Source of the DNA: Prorocentrum cordatum
Taxonomy: Eukaryota > Sar > Dinophyceae > Prorocentrales > Prorocentraceae
DNA: 64,000 nucleotides
Direction of reading: 5' to 3'
NCBI GenBank assembly: GCA_963575745.1
Contig: CAUYUJ010001370.1
Span: 224,501-288,500, forward strand
Shown: positions 1 through 11,399 of the stretch, piece after piece
Position numbering within the stretch: the stretch's first letter is position 1
Layout of the letters: each line of letters opens with the position of its first letter
Notes under the pieces: model-generated
What the model was told of the DNA's origin: nothing
Seen by the model: only the letters and a program-made list of their open reading frames with translations
Database searches by the model: none
Translations under genes and position numbers: made by a program

Positions 1-3
1 CTT

Positions 4-24
4 TCCGTCACCATTTTGGCTCAA
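4..24 (+). other. Relict dinoflagellate spliced-leader sequence
   Basis: These 21 nt match the conserved dinoflagellate spliced leader (core CCGTAGCCATTTTGGCTCAA) with two adjacent mismatches in the first third. The leader is normally added to mRNA by trans-splicing and is not encoded at the gene. A genomic copy directly upstream of an ORF therefore suggests that a mature mRNA was once reverse-transcribed and inserted here. The first good ATG (72) follows 48 nt later, as expected for a short 5' UTR. Confidence 0.75.
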
Positions 25-71
25 ACTAATGTCGGTTCAACCCGTTGTGTTCCAAACAAGTTTGGAGGAGG

Positions 72-571
72 ATGGCGGGGGCGCCTCTTCGGAGGAAGCG
101 CGGCCGCCCATCCCTGTTGGATCGGCTCGCGGAGGCTGCCTCGCTGGACGCGAGGGCCCGAGATGCCGACGATCCGAGCATCGCTGCCGCAGCTGCGCTT
201 GAAGCCCGCCGAGGCGAGGTGGTGCCGATGGCGGTGGCGCCTGCGGGGGCCACCGCAGTTCTGGAGGCTGCGCTCGCGCCCCGTCAGTTGGAACTGGCTG
301 CAGTGACGCAGGCGGAGCGCATCTCACTTGGCCACGCGGTCGCGGCCGTCGCTGCCAGCGGTGTCGGTTTGGCCCCTGCCGTTTGAATGCGACGCAGCGT
401 TTCTGGGGCACCTTGCCGTCTTGGGCGGCCATGCCGCGAGCTGCGCGAGCAGCCTTGGTCGGCACAGATCCGCTGAAGGACCTGGAGCGGCGCCTCGCTG
501 CCGCAGCTGACGCCTTCGAAAGGCATTCGCTCGCTGAGCTAATGGTCATCGGGCCGCCTCCAATGAAAACT
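72..571 (+). CDS. N-terminal part of a transposase-like gene (broken frame)
   Basis: The ATG at 72 is the first good start after the spliced-leader relic. The protein begins MAGAPLRRKRGRPSLLDRLA, with an AT-hook-like KRGRP. A long alanine/arginine-rich helical stretch follows, and the frame closes at 386. A second frame opens at about 383 and continues the same style, with LKDLERRLAAAADAFERHSL, to about 571. A pyrimidine-rich stretch (575-686) ending in CAG then looks like the 3' end of an intron. The change of frame at 375-390 is either an indel or a tiny intron; a single intact exon is excluded. I infer that this is the N-terminus of the protein continued at 687-1406 and 1966-4444, from order, strand and spacing. 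No enzymatic motif lies in this piece. Confidence 0.45.
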
Positions 572-686
572 CCCGACAATTCTTTTTCTTTCCCTCATCC
601 TGCCCCTTCTTCCACCTCGCCGCCCACAAACCCAGACCCGCGGACCCCGTTCCTCTCTCCCGCCCCCCCCTTCTCACCGTTTTCAG

Positions 687-1406
687 CTCTTTCCTTTTCC
701 GAGCAAACTGCCAAGAAGGTGGCCAAATACCATGCGCTCACAGAGCAATGTCTTTCGCCAGGCACGTCTGCGCAGCACGCCTGTGGACGTCCTGCCGTTA
801 GTGCTCGTGGAGTCAGTTCGCTATGACGAAGCGACAACGCTGATGTCAGTGCGGCAGGCGGCGGAATCGGTCCCCGAAGTGTTCTTGGGCGGCGTGAACA
901 GAGGGCCCGCTGATTCGCTGGGCATCGTGGAACCTGTTCCTGCCAAGCTTTTTCAGACATTCACGTCTGTGGGGGCTTTATTCAAGCGAACTGGACAGGA
1001 TGGCCGCGATGAGTACATGGTGTGCACATCTGATGTGACTTCGCCACCACAGGTGCTGCAGCGGACAACGGCCCCCTGCGTCGCACGAGCCTTGCACCTG
1101 TCATCGTTTTGCCCGTGGCGAGCTTGTCACGCGTACCGCCTTCGAGTGCGAGTCGTTTGTTCGGACAGGTACGCTGCCCAATTTTCTGCCGAGACGTCGC
1201 TTGAGTCAGCTTCAGGCGAATACGTGAAATTGCATATGGGGTGCGACATCCATAAGGGGGTCACGTCCTTGTGTAAGGGCCTCGGACTCCTTGACGACTG
1301 CATATCTGGAATGATACACTGTGCCAAGTCACTTCGCCTCGGCGGCTGGATGCGCACCTTTCGCCAGTCTCTGTTGCACGTTGTCGCTTCTTCTTTGGAT
1401 ATTTAA
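687..1406 (+). CDS. Transposase-like core, candidate RNase H-fold exon
   Basis: One frame is open from the putative splice acceptor at 685-686 to a TAA at 1404-1406. VLVESVRYDEATT (near 812-850) could carry the first catalytic Asp and RVVCSDRYAAQ the second. MGCDIHK, about 20 residues further on, has the C/DxxH pattern known between the second Asp and the final Glu in several eukaryotic DDE transposase superfamilies. The spacing and the following helical region (SGMIHCAKSLR) fit that architecture. I infer a DDE-type transposase of a dinoflagellate-dispersed family, but no superfamily can be named by eye. The in-frame stop at 1404 followed by the GGA array and a palindrome suggests that the coding frame leaves into an intron before this point and resumes at about 1966. 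Confidence 0.45.
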   Translation, partial: LFPFPSKLPRRWPNTMRSQSNVFRQARLRSTPVDVLPLVLVESVRYDEATTLMSVRQAAESVPEVFLGGVNRGPADSLGIVEPVPAKLFQTFTSVGALFKRTGQDGRDEYMVCTSDVTSPPQVLQRTTAPCVARALHLSSFCPWRACHAYRLRVRVVCSDRYAAQFSAETSLESASGEYVKLHMGCDIHKGVTSLCKGLGLLDDCISGMIHCAKSLRLGGWMRTFRQSLLHVVASSLDI

Positions 1407-1965
1407 GACGCCTTCGGCGAGAAGCCGAACCACCCCCTGCCTTATGGAAGCGCCTGCGTGGCCCACCCTCGCAAACTTAACCCTAAATGCTTGCGCGCGC
1501 GGGTGCCACGCGACCTCCTGCAACGGATCGGGCTTTGCGTTCGGAAGGAAGCGGGGGGATGCGTCAGTTGACGGTAACAAAGCGTGATGATGCAGCTGGC
1601 AATGATGGAAGGGGAAGGGGATGAGGATGGGCATAAGGAGGAGGAGGAGGAGGAGGAGGAGGAGGAGGGTTTGGAGTTGTTTTTGAGGGCGCGGCACGCT
1701 GCGGACAAAGGAACATCCCTCCTTGATCAAAACGATAGGCACGCCGAAATCGTCTGAGACCATAGGGGTCTCCTAAGTACCCCAAGGTTGCCGAACGCGT
1801 TCGGCAACCTTGGGGTACTTAGCTTGCGCTGTTAGCGCTGGGCCGCCTCAGCGCGCGGGAACTAGACCAGCAATGCCTTTAGGACATCGGGGTGGTACGC
1901 CTCGTGCTCTGCGGGGCATGGCGGGTCAAAGCCGGCAGGTGCCATGATGACGCCACCAGACACAG
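1407..1965 (+). other. Putative intron with GGA array and palindrome
   Basis: All three + frames are interrupted here, between two blocks that read as one protein. The stretch holds a (GGA)n run at about 1637-1669 and a perfect 50-nt palindrome at 1773-1822. It ends with AG at 1964-1965, after which the frame of the 850-codon ORF opens without further stops. The 5' boundary cannot be fixed; a GC donor near 1375 would be in a suitable phase. Confidence 0.4.
1773..1822. repeat. Perfect 50-nt palindrome
   Basis: The two 25-nt halves (1773-1797 and 1798-1822) are exact reverse complements with no loop. The left half starts CTAAGTACCCCAAGG. Pairing stops immediately outside both ends, so this is a bounded element. 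It could form a cruciform in DNA or a 25-bp hairpin in RNA. It lies in the putative intron of the transposase-like gene. Confidence 0.97.
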
Positions 1966-4444
1966 GCGTTTGGCATGTTTTGTTTTTGCTGGTACGCCCA
2001 ACCGTTGTCGGCTTCTCCGATCGGTTTTGCGCTTTTTGCCGAATGGCGATTGGAGGCGACAGGATGCGGTGGAAGTGTACGTGGACGACGAGGCCGCCTT
2101 GGAGAGGCGGCAGGAAATCGCGCCCACCATCACGACCGCCCCCGTCCAGACCCTCGCCAACTCATTGTTCATGATTTGGAACCGCAAGCGGTGGACCAAG
2201 AATGATGAATGTGTTTGCAGAATGGGGCTTGTCGAGAGCATTCATGGCTTGCTGGGTCGTACTTACTGCAGGTTCCTTGAGTTGGTCAAGCATAAGCGGC
2301 GGCGGAGAGCCGCGCGGGCCGTTGTGCCGCATGGCGCGCTGGACGCAGGCATCCTCCCAGCCCTGGCAGACGAACGCCCCGTGGAGGGCGAGTCCGACGA
2401 CGACTCTGACGTCGCCGCCTTCATGGATGACAGCGGCGCTGGGCCGTCGGCTGGCGCAGGCGCCCAGCGTGAGGAGGCGGAGACCGAGTTTGCCGGGAAG
2501 AATCGGATCTCGCGGGACCGTGCAGCGAACTGGCTGGAGGAGACGCCTCTTCGGGATTTAGTGGTCGTGCGGTTGGCCATGGAGCCTTGCACTGCCCTTT
2601 TGAAGCGCCAGCTCGCTGTCGGCAGCGACGCTTTCGACCAGGACGAGTGGGCTCGGTTCCTGAATCCTGGTTCCGAAGCGGCGCAGGCCCCACGCAGACT
2701 CCGCGTTGTTGCGGTTGCGTCGGGAGTGTTAGACATGCAGTTTTTCGAACATCACCGCTGTTTGATGACATCTGCTCGTTTATGGTCCCTCTTGCCAGCT
2801 GATTCTGTGACAGAGCACACGCGGTGTCTAGTGTTCAGGGTGGTCAGCATGATTGGTGCGGGGTACGAGCGGCTGTTGGCGAGGCCCCACCGCAAAGCCC
2901 CATTCATGCTGTTCGTGTGCCTGGAATCGCCCGCCGCCGCTGTGGATCTGAAGCGCATCAAAAGAACACAGCCGTGCGTGCTTGACCGATTCACTGCCGC
3001 CTTCATGGAGACCTTTGACATCGAGAGTGCCGATGGTCGGGCAGCTCTCTTCACGGTGGCCCCGTTGACGCACGTGGACACTGCCCAGGTCGAGTGCATG
3101 CACGCCTACGTGCGGAGGATTGTCACGCGCTTGGCCACGCAGGCGTCACCGCCAGACTTCGCTGATATCGTGTCGAAGTGCGTGGCGCGGAGGGCGCGTC
3201 GCAGGGCCGACGTGTACGGCAGCTGGATTGGCGCGTCGCCGCCGCACGCCGATCGCGGCGATGGCGACGACGGGGGCGAGCCGCCTGAGCCGAAACCCAC
3301 GCGCGCAGCAACCCTCACCGAATGGCACGCTTTCTCCCGACGGAAGGTTCAGACTGGAGACGGGGCGAAGTTTCAAGCTGGGTTGTCGGATGAGTATCGG
3401 AACCGTACGCCTGACGAGGTTGCTGCAGACCAGGCCGCGCTGGCGGCAGTCAGCCAGCAGGGAAGGCCTCGCGCTGGCGCGTTTGGTTTGCGGGCCAGGG
3501 CCGCGGATGCCGAGGCCGTCCGACAGAGGGCGGTTGCGTTGATCAGCAGCGGCGGCCGCGCTGTCGAGGACGTCCTCGTGGCAGAGCGCCTGGACCAAGC
3601 CCGCGGCAGCGATGCAGGCGCAGGCGAGTCGTCTTACGCTGATGCGCGTCGCGTTGCTGCGCGCGCCAGCAGGCTCTTGGGCATCAGGCGGCGGGAGGCG
3701 CAGGAGGCGCGCGACGCCGCCATCGCCGGGCACGCCGTCGAGAGCGGCCAGTCCATCACCAACAGGGTGTGCGGCGCTCTGGCTCTCCAGCCGTGGTCAG
3801 CTCATTGCTGCAGCCTGCCCTTGTTGCCGCCCGTGGGCATCGGGCAGGTGCGACAGGTGCACGTTGTCCTTGACTCCGCGTCGACCTCGTCGACGGCTCT
3901 GGCGCAGGCATCCCACCCGCAGAGGTTCCTCGGCAAGCTTGACGAATACATTCGACAGGCGTCGTTGCCCATCCACGACGACGAGTGGGTGTACCCGATC
4001 TTGAAGGGGAACGCTCGTGAGACGAAGTGCTTCCTGGCTGGTGTGTGCATTTGCAGCCAAGAAGGCCGTCGACTGGCGAGGGACGCCCGTCGCTTTGTGT
4101 CCGCCCTGAAGCTTCTCTGCCAGGAGAAGACCCGTGAGCGGGACATGGCCCGCTCGGGCTATCTCGTGTGCAGGTTGGTGGGTATCCCTCGTGGGCGGCC
4201 CATCGCGGCCGACTGGCTCGATGACGGCGGCGTAGACGACGCCTTCGTGGAGGACGACGAGGACGGCGCGTCAGTCATCTTCTGGCAGCTGGCCGAATTG
4301 GTGCTCAACCCCGACGTCCCCGTATTCCAGCCTATGGAGGTCGTGGGCTTCGAGCGCGGAGCTGCCGCTGCTGCGCGCGACGGCGAGGTCGCCCTCCAGG
4401 CTGCACGCGCAGCGCGAGCACTGGCGGAACGTGCGCACGCCTAG
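1966..4444 (+). CDS. Transposase-like C-terminal block with HMG-box-like segment
   Basis: This is the main part of an 850-codon open frame; the ORF itself is open from 1892, but coding character begins at about 1966. The start LACFVFAGTPNRCRLL... and the phrase FLPNGDWRRQDAVEVYV follow naturally after the 687-1406 block, so I read the two as exons of one gene. The middle is acidic and Ser/Gly-rich (residues about 155-190), typical of a linker. Around residues 470-520, LTEWHAFSRRKVQ...LSDEYRNRTPDE resembles HMG-box helices 1 and 2. The remainder is helical and Ala/Arg-rich, ending in a natural TAG. Codon usage is strongly GC3. The gene may be an intact or recently active mobile-element ORF. 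The HMG-box and the DDE assignments are inferences. Confidence 0.55.
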
Positions 4445-5549
4445 GGGTCACGGCGGGGCTAGCTTAAAGTTGCGTTGCCCAGCATTGCATTCGGCGGGGG
4501 CGACGGAGGGGTGAGGAACGCAGGAGAACATCCGCGACACCTCGAACGGACATGGCTATTGCGACGGGCCTTGAGCCACGCGGGGGTTGAGGAAAACATA
4601 GGTAGGATGATAGGCATCATTGGACTAGGAGGAGGAGGAGGAGGAGGAGTAGCGGAACAATGCGCTCTTGGATGAAAAAGGAAGGGGCGCATTTCTTGGA
4701 AGGCCCCAGGGCCGCAAAGTTATGCACCGATGTAGGAGGGAGGAGGATGATGATTGATTTGCATTGCGCTGCCAGGCCCGAGGCAAACGCACTACCTGCC
4801 ATGTAGTGCGCGAAGCACACGTGCCAGCATGCCGCGAGCGCAGGGAGGCCTCAGGAGGCCCTGATGGATGTTGAGGCGATGAAACAACGACAGGGGGTTG
4901 CCGATGATGTTGCAGAGGATGAGGGGGGGAGGGTAGGGGGGTGATGGCGATGAGAATGTCTGGGGTGACGCACGTATGATCGTTTGGCTGCGCCTGCGCC
5001 GCCAGCCCCGTTGGCAACGAATGGGCAGCGCCTTGCAGGGAGCTATCAAACGGTTCGTGGAATGCACGGCGCTCGTGCTGCGCGCCGCCATATCGCCTAA
5101 TTTGTCGATGTATGATTTGGCCTTTCATGGCGACCGCTTCGCGGCGAACGCGCGCGCGTAGCTTGTTCCCACCAGCTCGTCCACAAACGATGCCCAGGCG
5201 GGTTTGCTTGATCCTGTAACCGAGTGGTTACACATATGAACAAAGGGTCGGTGCACCGTCCTCCATCAAGAGGAAATGGACAGATTTTACTCATGTTGGG
5301 CGCGATGCAATGCGCGCTTCGTAAACAGAATACGTGGCACATCCTGGAGCAACGCAGAGCACCCTGGGCGGTTCGGCAGGTGACTTATGTGATCGTTTGC
5401 TTTGTCATGGCGAACCACGCGGTGTCAGTTTCGCGGGCGCGCGCGGGTTCCGACGCGCCTGTCTCTGCTTGTGCGGGGGTGGGATGGGTTTCATAATCTC
5501 ATTGTGGCTACCAGCCCTGCCGCAAACCGAGCCCGCGGCACCACTATCT
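4445..5549. other. No gene recognised
   Basis: Only short frames occur. It contains a GGA run near 4627-4651 and an 8-bp hairpin at 4788-4810 (CGCACTAC and its complement around a 7-nt loop). A stretch near 5176-5225 is related to one near 28425-28475. I see no protein family. Confidence 0.5.
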
Positions 5550-6390
5550 AAATTGTTAGCGCTTCGCGCATTCCCACCGGCCCATCCTGCGCCAGGAGAC
5601 CGAACGGAGAGAGCCGACCATCGGTAGTTGGTATCCTCCTCCTCCTCCTCCTCCTCCTCCCCATCCTCCTCTTCCTCCTGGTGACGCCTTGGATGTCTCT
5701 TGGGGCGCGTTGGCGGGCTCTTGGGCCTTGCGAGCGGGCGGGCGGCGCTCCGCCCGCCCGCGCGCAGGGCCCACGAGGAGGGTCCAATGCGTTTCCCGTG
5801 GCCGTTTCGTAGGACATCCTTCGCAGGAGGGGAGTGATGGAGGGGTGAGCATTAATTAGCATTCCCCTTCGGGAGCACCCCACGTCGCCCCTCGGAACGC
5901 CCATCGGGCAATTCTTGGAGCGCTCTTGGGCGCTATTGGGGCCGCGTTGGCCGTTTTGGGCCCCTCGTGGGCCTCTCTTGGGCAATCTTGGAGCCGTCTT
6001 GACGCGTCGACTGGGCATCGGGCGCGAATGAGCGAGACACACATTGGCTTTACGTAGGACATTGACGTTTGTTGGTCTCTTGGGGGCATCCTTGGTTGGC
6101 TTTTTCATGTACTTGGAGCTGTCTCGGGGTGGCCTTGGAGCGCCTTGGAGCATCTTCGGCGCCATCTTGGTGCATCTTGCGCTATCTTACACCATCTTGG
6201 AGACTATCTTAGATTCCCTGAGGGCCGTTTGGGTTCGCCTTGAGCCGCCTTGGGCGCTCTGACACCTCGATCCCCCCTGTCCAGGTCCATGGGGAGCGGT
6301 CGGGAGAGGGTAAACCCTTCCCCGACGGAGAAGATGGAGGGGCGGCAGAGGACATTACCTAAACCACCGACGCCCACAGGGCTGGTGGGG
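5550..6390 (+). repeat. Dispersed repeat family A, copy 1
   Basis: This is one of four related stretches (with 10530-11130, 20810-21172 and 26165-27030). Landmarks in order are: a GCTTCGCGCATTCCC left end, a TCC microsatellite, a GC-rich hairpin (arms GGGCGGGCGG and CCGCCCGCCC around CGCT, near 5735-5760), tandem GCCATCTTGG-like decamers, and a right end CCACCGACGCCCACAGGGC. It has no ORF of its own, so it is a non-autonomous repeat. Confidence 0.75.
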
Positions 6391-6909
<519 letters not shown>

Positions 6910-6915
6910 GTGTGG

Positions 6916-7009
6916 TGGGGGGGGGGGGGGGGGGGGAGGGGAAGGGGGAGTAGGGCGGGGGGGGAAGGAGGCGGTGGAGGAGGGGAGGGGGAGAGAGAGG
7001 GAGAGAGAG

Positions 7010-7066
<57 letters not shown>

Positions 7067-7400
7067 TTAGGAGGAATAGGAGAAGGATGAAGGAGGAGTA
7101 ATCCAGGAGGGGGCATGGAGGAGAAGGTGGAGGACACGGAGGAGGAGGAGGGAAAACGAAAAGGGGACCGCTCCTCCGACGCACGGCTGCTCCTCCTTAC
7201 TTTCGCTGACGTTTTGGCGCTCGCTTCAGGCATGCGGAGGATGAGGAGGAATGGGGGAGGGGGGAGGAGGAGGAGGGGGAGGAGGAGGAGAAGCGGGAGA
7301 AGGGAGGAGGAGGAGGTAAGGAGGAGAAGGGGCAGGATGGGGAGGAGGTCAGGAGGAGGTGAGGAGGAAGAGGAGGAGGGGGTGGATGGGGGTGGAGGAA
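6916..7400 (+). repeat. Purine block: G-tract, (GA)n, GGA arrays
   Basis: A G-run near 6917-6938 is followed by GA dinucleotide arrays (about 6988-7065) and imperfect GGA trinucleotides to about 7400. Nearly all purine on the + strand, it can form triplexes or quadruplexes. ORFs through it encode only Glu/Arg/Gly runs and are not genes. Confidence 0.9.
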
Positions 7401-7789
7401 AGCGAAGAAAAATAGCGCAAGGACAGGGGACCGCTCCTCCACAAGTTTCTGGGCTTTCGCTTCAGACATCCCTGCGCGAGTGAACCAAGCCGTGCTGCAC
7501 GCGCGTGGTTTACGGGCGCGGTGCGATGCCTCTCTGGGGCGCGCAAGTGCAAGTGGGTTGGCGGGGTGGACGGGTGGGGTTGCGTTTGCGTTCGGTCGTC
7601 CGCTGTTCCAGGGCAACAAGTTATACGGACGTGTGCGCGCGTTTGGATAATTTGTTGCAGCTTGCTGATACCATGGTGAACCTGCGGGTCTCGCTAGCCA
7701 CGATCTGAGACCTGGAGCGCACCCCACGTGGGTGCAGCGGACATCTTTGCGCGCGCGTGTGCGTGCACGTGCGTGCGCGCGTGCGTCGC

Positions 7790-9580
7790 GAGGCTTCTTG
7801 CGACTTCTTCGCGTTGATCGATGCTGTCGCTTCTCTGGATTGGAAGCGGCGGTCCTGGTCACTGAAGTTGCATCGCCTGCGCGACAACGCAGGCGGCATC
7901 CGCGCGGAAGACTTTAGACCTGAGTTGCAGTATGCCGTGCCGTTGCTGGCTCGCGAGACTGATCTGTCGAGCGACGTGTTCTTGGGGCGGCCGCCGAGAG
8001 CCCGCTGGCGCGGCCGCGGCGGCGGTCGGCCTGGCGGGAGGGGCCGCGCAGGCCCACCCGGGGAGGGCCTGTCAATTTCCATGCGCAGCGGCCTTGTTAG
8101 GCCTCGGGCGTTTTTGTTTATAAGGTTGTGCAGTTTTTTGCTATTTCACATGGCCAAAACATCACGTCGGGCCCCAAGGGTGGTCTTCGTAACTCTCTGC
8201 AAACAAAGACTGCGCGCGTTGCTTGACCGCCACTGCACGTGCAAACTGTAAAATCCGTGTGCTTTCGCGAAGTTTGAATGCGCAAGGGCGCGTGTCGGAC
8301 GCGAAGGCACAGCGGATTTACATAAAGCACGTGCAGTATGACTGATCAAGCAAAGCGCACGTGGACGGAGACATCCTGCATGATGGGGGGACATAGCCTT
8401 GCACCCCGCGCAGAGGCCCGAGCGGTTCTCGTGGCCGCGGGGGCGGCGTCGGCGAGGCCGACAGCAGCGGCGCCTCGGTTGGCCGAGGTGGCGGGCGCGG
8501 TGGCGGCGCGCCTTTGGCCCTCGAAGATGCCGATGGCATCGGCACAGACGCGTCTGGACCTTCTTCTGGCGAAGGGGACTTGTGGGATCCCGCGTCCGAA
8601 GACGGCTCTTCGGACAACGATGCCGACGACGTTCGCCGCGCAGAGGACGTATTGTTTGCCGATGCAGAGGACGATGTCGAGGTTCTCCTCCTCCCCTTCA
8701 TTCGTCCTTCTGGCCCTCTCTTTCTCTCTTCCTCTTCTCCTCTCCGCCGCACCTCCTCCGCCTTTCGCCTCGCCCTGCCCGCCTCGTCCTCCCCCCGAAG
8801 GTTGGCAGTGCTAGCCCAGAGCGTGATCCAGAGATTCCACCCAAATCGCCCGAATACGATGGGCCGTTGATCCCTATGGGCGATGACGGGTCGGATGCAT
8901 GGGATGAGTTTCTCTGCGGTGGTTCTGATTTACCTCGGCGGCCAGATTTCGCTGACTTGGAGCGTTTTGATTTCGACGGTGGCGATCAGGCGCGCGGTGC
9001 CGATTTTTTAGATGAAGAGTCTGGCCGCCTTCCCGAACCGCCTGGTGGCGGAGAGTCGGCGGCTGGACCTAGCCTCCAGATGCCTTCAAATGGTGACGGG
9101 GGCGCTGCGTCCAGCAGCGGCGTGGATCCGCCGCCAGGCCCTCCACCCCCGCCGCCTTCGGCGCCGTCGTCAGCGGGGTACCGACGCCCCCGCAGAGATG
9201 CATTCTATGTGCCTGGTGGCAGCATGCGTTTGCATGAGCTTTCAAACAAGATTGAATTTGTTTGTTCCAACCCTACGCACGGCAAGTGCGTCCTGACGCG
9301 CCAGCTCAATGAGGGAGCGCGGCCCGCCCAGGGCCGCCCCATTGGTCTCGGCGCTGCTTGGCTTGCGAAAGGCCCGACTTGTTCCAAAGCCGATCACCAT
9401 CCGCCTCGCAGATGCGACATTATCCTCGGAGTCGTGCCGAGTGGCTGGCCGACTCGCGCGGATCGTTGCACTAGTCGGGGCCTTTTTAAAGGCATGGGTG
9501 GCCTTGCAACAGCGCAGTATTTGGCGGCCGAGCGGCCCAAGCGCGCTGGCGAGGACTCAGAGCCAGAAGGCGACCCTTAG
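7790..9580 (+). CDS. C-terminal part of a transposon-type protein (multi-exon)
   Basis: Three coding blocks fit one protein. Block 1 (about 7790-8085) reads CDFFALIDAVASLDWKRRSW... and ends in an Arg/Gly-rich run. Block 2 (about 8397-8681, after a TAG at 8394) starts RGG-rich and becomes acidic (EDGSSDNDADD). Block 3 (8801-9580) continues as GSASPERDPEIPPK, then an acidic/proline linker, then a Cys/His cluster CSNPTHGKC followed by AQGRPIGLGAAWL and LAAERPKRAGE before a TAG. I recognise this tail from memory as one common in dinoflagellate mobile-element proteins; that needs a search. Blocks 2 and 3 join in frame across a GT-AG intron. Block 1 to block 2 needs an intron whose ends I cannot fix. 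The N-terminal catalytic half is absent, so the copy may be truncated. Confidence 0.5.
8682..8800 (+). other. Phase-0 GT-AG intron, 119 nt
   Basis: The upstream frame (…AEDDVE) ends at 8681 and GT follows at 8682-8683. The stretch is a long pyrimidine tract and ends CGAAG at 8800, after which a different frame opens exactly in phase (GSASPERD). The flanking frames are offset, so removing 119 nt is needed to join them. This is one of the better supported introns in the window. Confidence 0.75.
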
Positions 9581-10529
9581 AGAACAGCATGAAAAAAGAG
9601 GCCCGCTGGGATCCCCTCGAGAGGAGCAGAGCGAGTAGCGAACGTGCACATGCTGCGCGTCGCGCCAGAAAGCGCACCAAACAGCGTGAAGTGGTTCTTC
9701 AACGGGTTCCAGACGGCCTCCCCAATGTGCTCATAAACAAGGCTTGAGGGCCCCTAAATCGCCTGAGGCCCCCCTTTGCAACAAAAAACAGCTAGGCTAA
9801 GAACCCGAACCCAACCGCGTGCAGCTGTGGGCGCCTCAAGTGCCAATACAGTTTGCAATTGAGCCCTTTATGAGCAACGAATCGCGCGACGGGTGTGCCG
9901 ACATGATTGGGTGGTAGGTGCGCGGTGGGTGGGTGGCGGGTCGGTGGTGGGCGCGTTGTGGTGGCTCGTGCGTGGATTGTGGATGGTGGGTTGGCGCGCG
10001 AGATCACGTGCCCAGCCGTGAGCTTGCTCCGCCCGTCAGGCCCCAACAGGCCAGCTGGACAGCGCAATTGCCATCCACCCAAGTTCTGTCTCAGCATGGG
10101 CCCAAGAGCTGCCCGAGTGTCTTCCAAGTGATTACTTGCAGGTTGCGCTTGTTGTGATTTCGAATGGGTTGGGGCGCAATGGGTGCTCGCTTGTTCTTCG
10201 TTTCGGTCTTGCCGCGGGCGGTTGTCTATCCAGATGGCATATGCATATTGCGTTCGCACGGGAGCGTATTCCCCCCCCCCCCCCCGCGCCCTCTTCCAAA
10301 ACCCCAGTTTGGGCAGAACGCGCTCGTGACAGCCAGCGGGGGGCAGTGCAAGTCAAAACCAAGGTTGCGCAGCAACGCTATAACATTAGAGCGGAAACAT
10401 CATCGGACGTTCGCGCAAGGCGGCGCACATGGTGGCACGCGCGCACGCGCATTTACATGTAGCATGCATGCATCATTCGCGGTTTTGTCTTGCATGCGCA
10501 TCCGCCCCGTGATCGACGCGACGTGGAAA
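9581..10529. other. No gene recognised
   Basis: Follows the transposon-type gene. It includes a GGTGGGTGGGTGG-rich stretch near 9908-9990 and a C-tract near 10270-10284. No frame shows protein-like composition for more than about 60 codons. Confidence 0.4.
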
Positions 10530-11130
10530 TTCTGGACGCTTCGCGCATTCCCGCCAGCCCATCCTACACCAGGCGTTCGAACGAAGATCGCCGATGATCG
10601 GCAGTTTCGCTCCTCCCCCTTGTCCTCCTTCTCCTCCGCCTTCTCCTCCTCCCCCACCCCCTCCTCCTCCTCCTCGTCCTCCTCCTCCTCCTCGTCCTCG
10701 TCCTCGTCCTCCTCCTCTGCCTCTTCATCCTCCCTGGTGGCGTCTTGGAGGTATCGTCGGGTGCGTTGGTGGGCTCTGGGGCCCTGTGGGCGAGCGGGCG
10801 GCGCCCCGCCCGCATGCGCGCAAGGCCCAATAGGGGGGCCAAGACGTCTCTTGGAGCCATCTTGGGGGAGATCGATCAACGAAGGGGTGTCCCCCAATTG
10901 CGGTCCGCCTCCCTCAGGTGCCAAAATCATTGTGAGGGTTGTCGGATTTTAGCCGTCCCAGGAGTCGATCTTGGACGCTCCGACACCTCGCGACCCCCCC
11001 CCCTGCCCAGGTCAGTGGGCAGTGGGACGGAGGTATGGGGGGAGGGGTAAACTCCTCCCCGAAGGGGAAGAAGGAGGGGTGGAAGAAGCACCGCTTTAGA
11101 CCACCGACGCCCAGAGGGCTAGTGGGGCTA
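10530..11130 (+). repeat. Dispersed repeat family A, copy 2
   Basis: Shows the family landmarks in order: the left end GCTTCGCGCATTCCCGCC, a long TCC/TCG array (10612-10735), the GC-rich hairpin region (10785-10835), CGTCTCTTGGAGCCATCTTG, and the right end GACCACCGACGCCCAGAGGG. Its internal decamer array is much shorter than in copy 1. Confidence 0.75.
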
Positions 11131-11319
11131 CACAGGAGGCCTTCATCGAGCGGCCAGGGGGTTCCATTGTGCGTTTGGCCCTGGCGATCCAACATCGTCG
11201 TTCCAATGGTTGCAGAATTCGATCGCAAGATGGATTGGCCGCGCGTGCGCGTCCGAAGCTGCCTCCCGTGGAGAAGGGCTTGCCGCCCCCAATACTAGCC
11301 CACCTCTTCATCACTCGGC

Positions 11320-11369
11320 CGTGAGGATGGATGAGTTCATGCGCCCGCATGAACTCATCCCTCCTCACG
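11320..11369. repeat. Near-perfect 50-nt palindrome
   Basis: The arms 11320-11343 and 11346-11369 pair at 23 of 24 positions around a 2-nt loop (CC). The inner 15 bp (GGATGAGTTCATGCG) are exact. Pairing ends outside. It lies 11 nt upstream of the spliced-leader-like sequence at 11381. Confidence 0.95.
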
Positions 11370-11380
11370 ACTGCCAGCTT

Positions 11381-11399
11381 TCCGTAACCATTTTGGTTG
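11381..11399 (+). other. Degenerate spliced-leader-like sequence
   Basis: Nineteen nt match the spliced leader at 16 positions, including CCATTTTGG. The upstream CTT is shared with the relic at the start of the window. No clear gene starts immediately after it; the 426-codon ORF begins 377 nt downstream. Confidence 0.45.
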
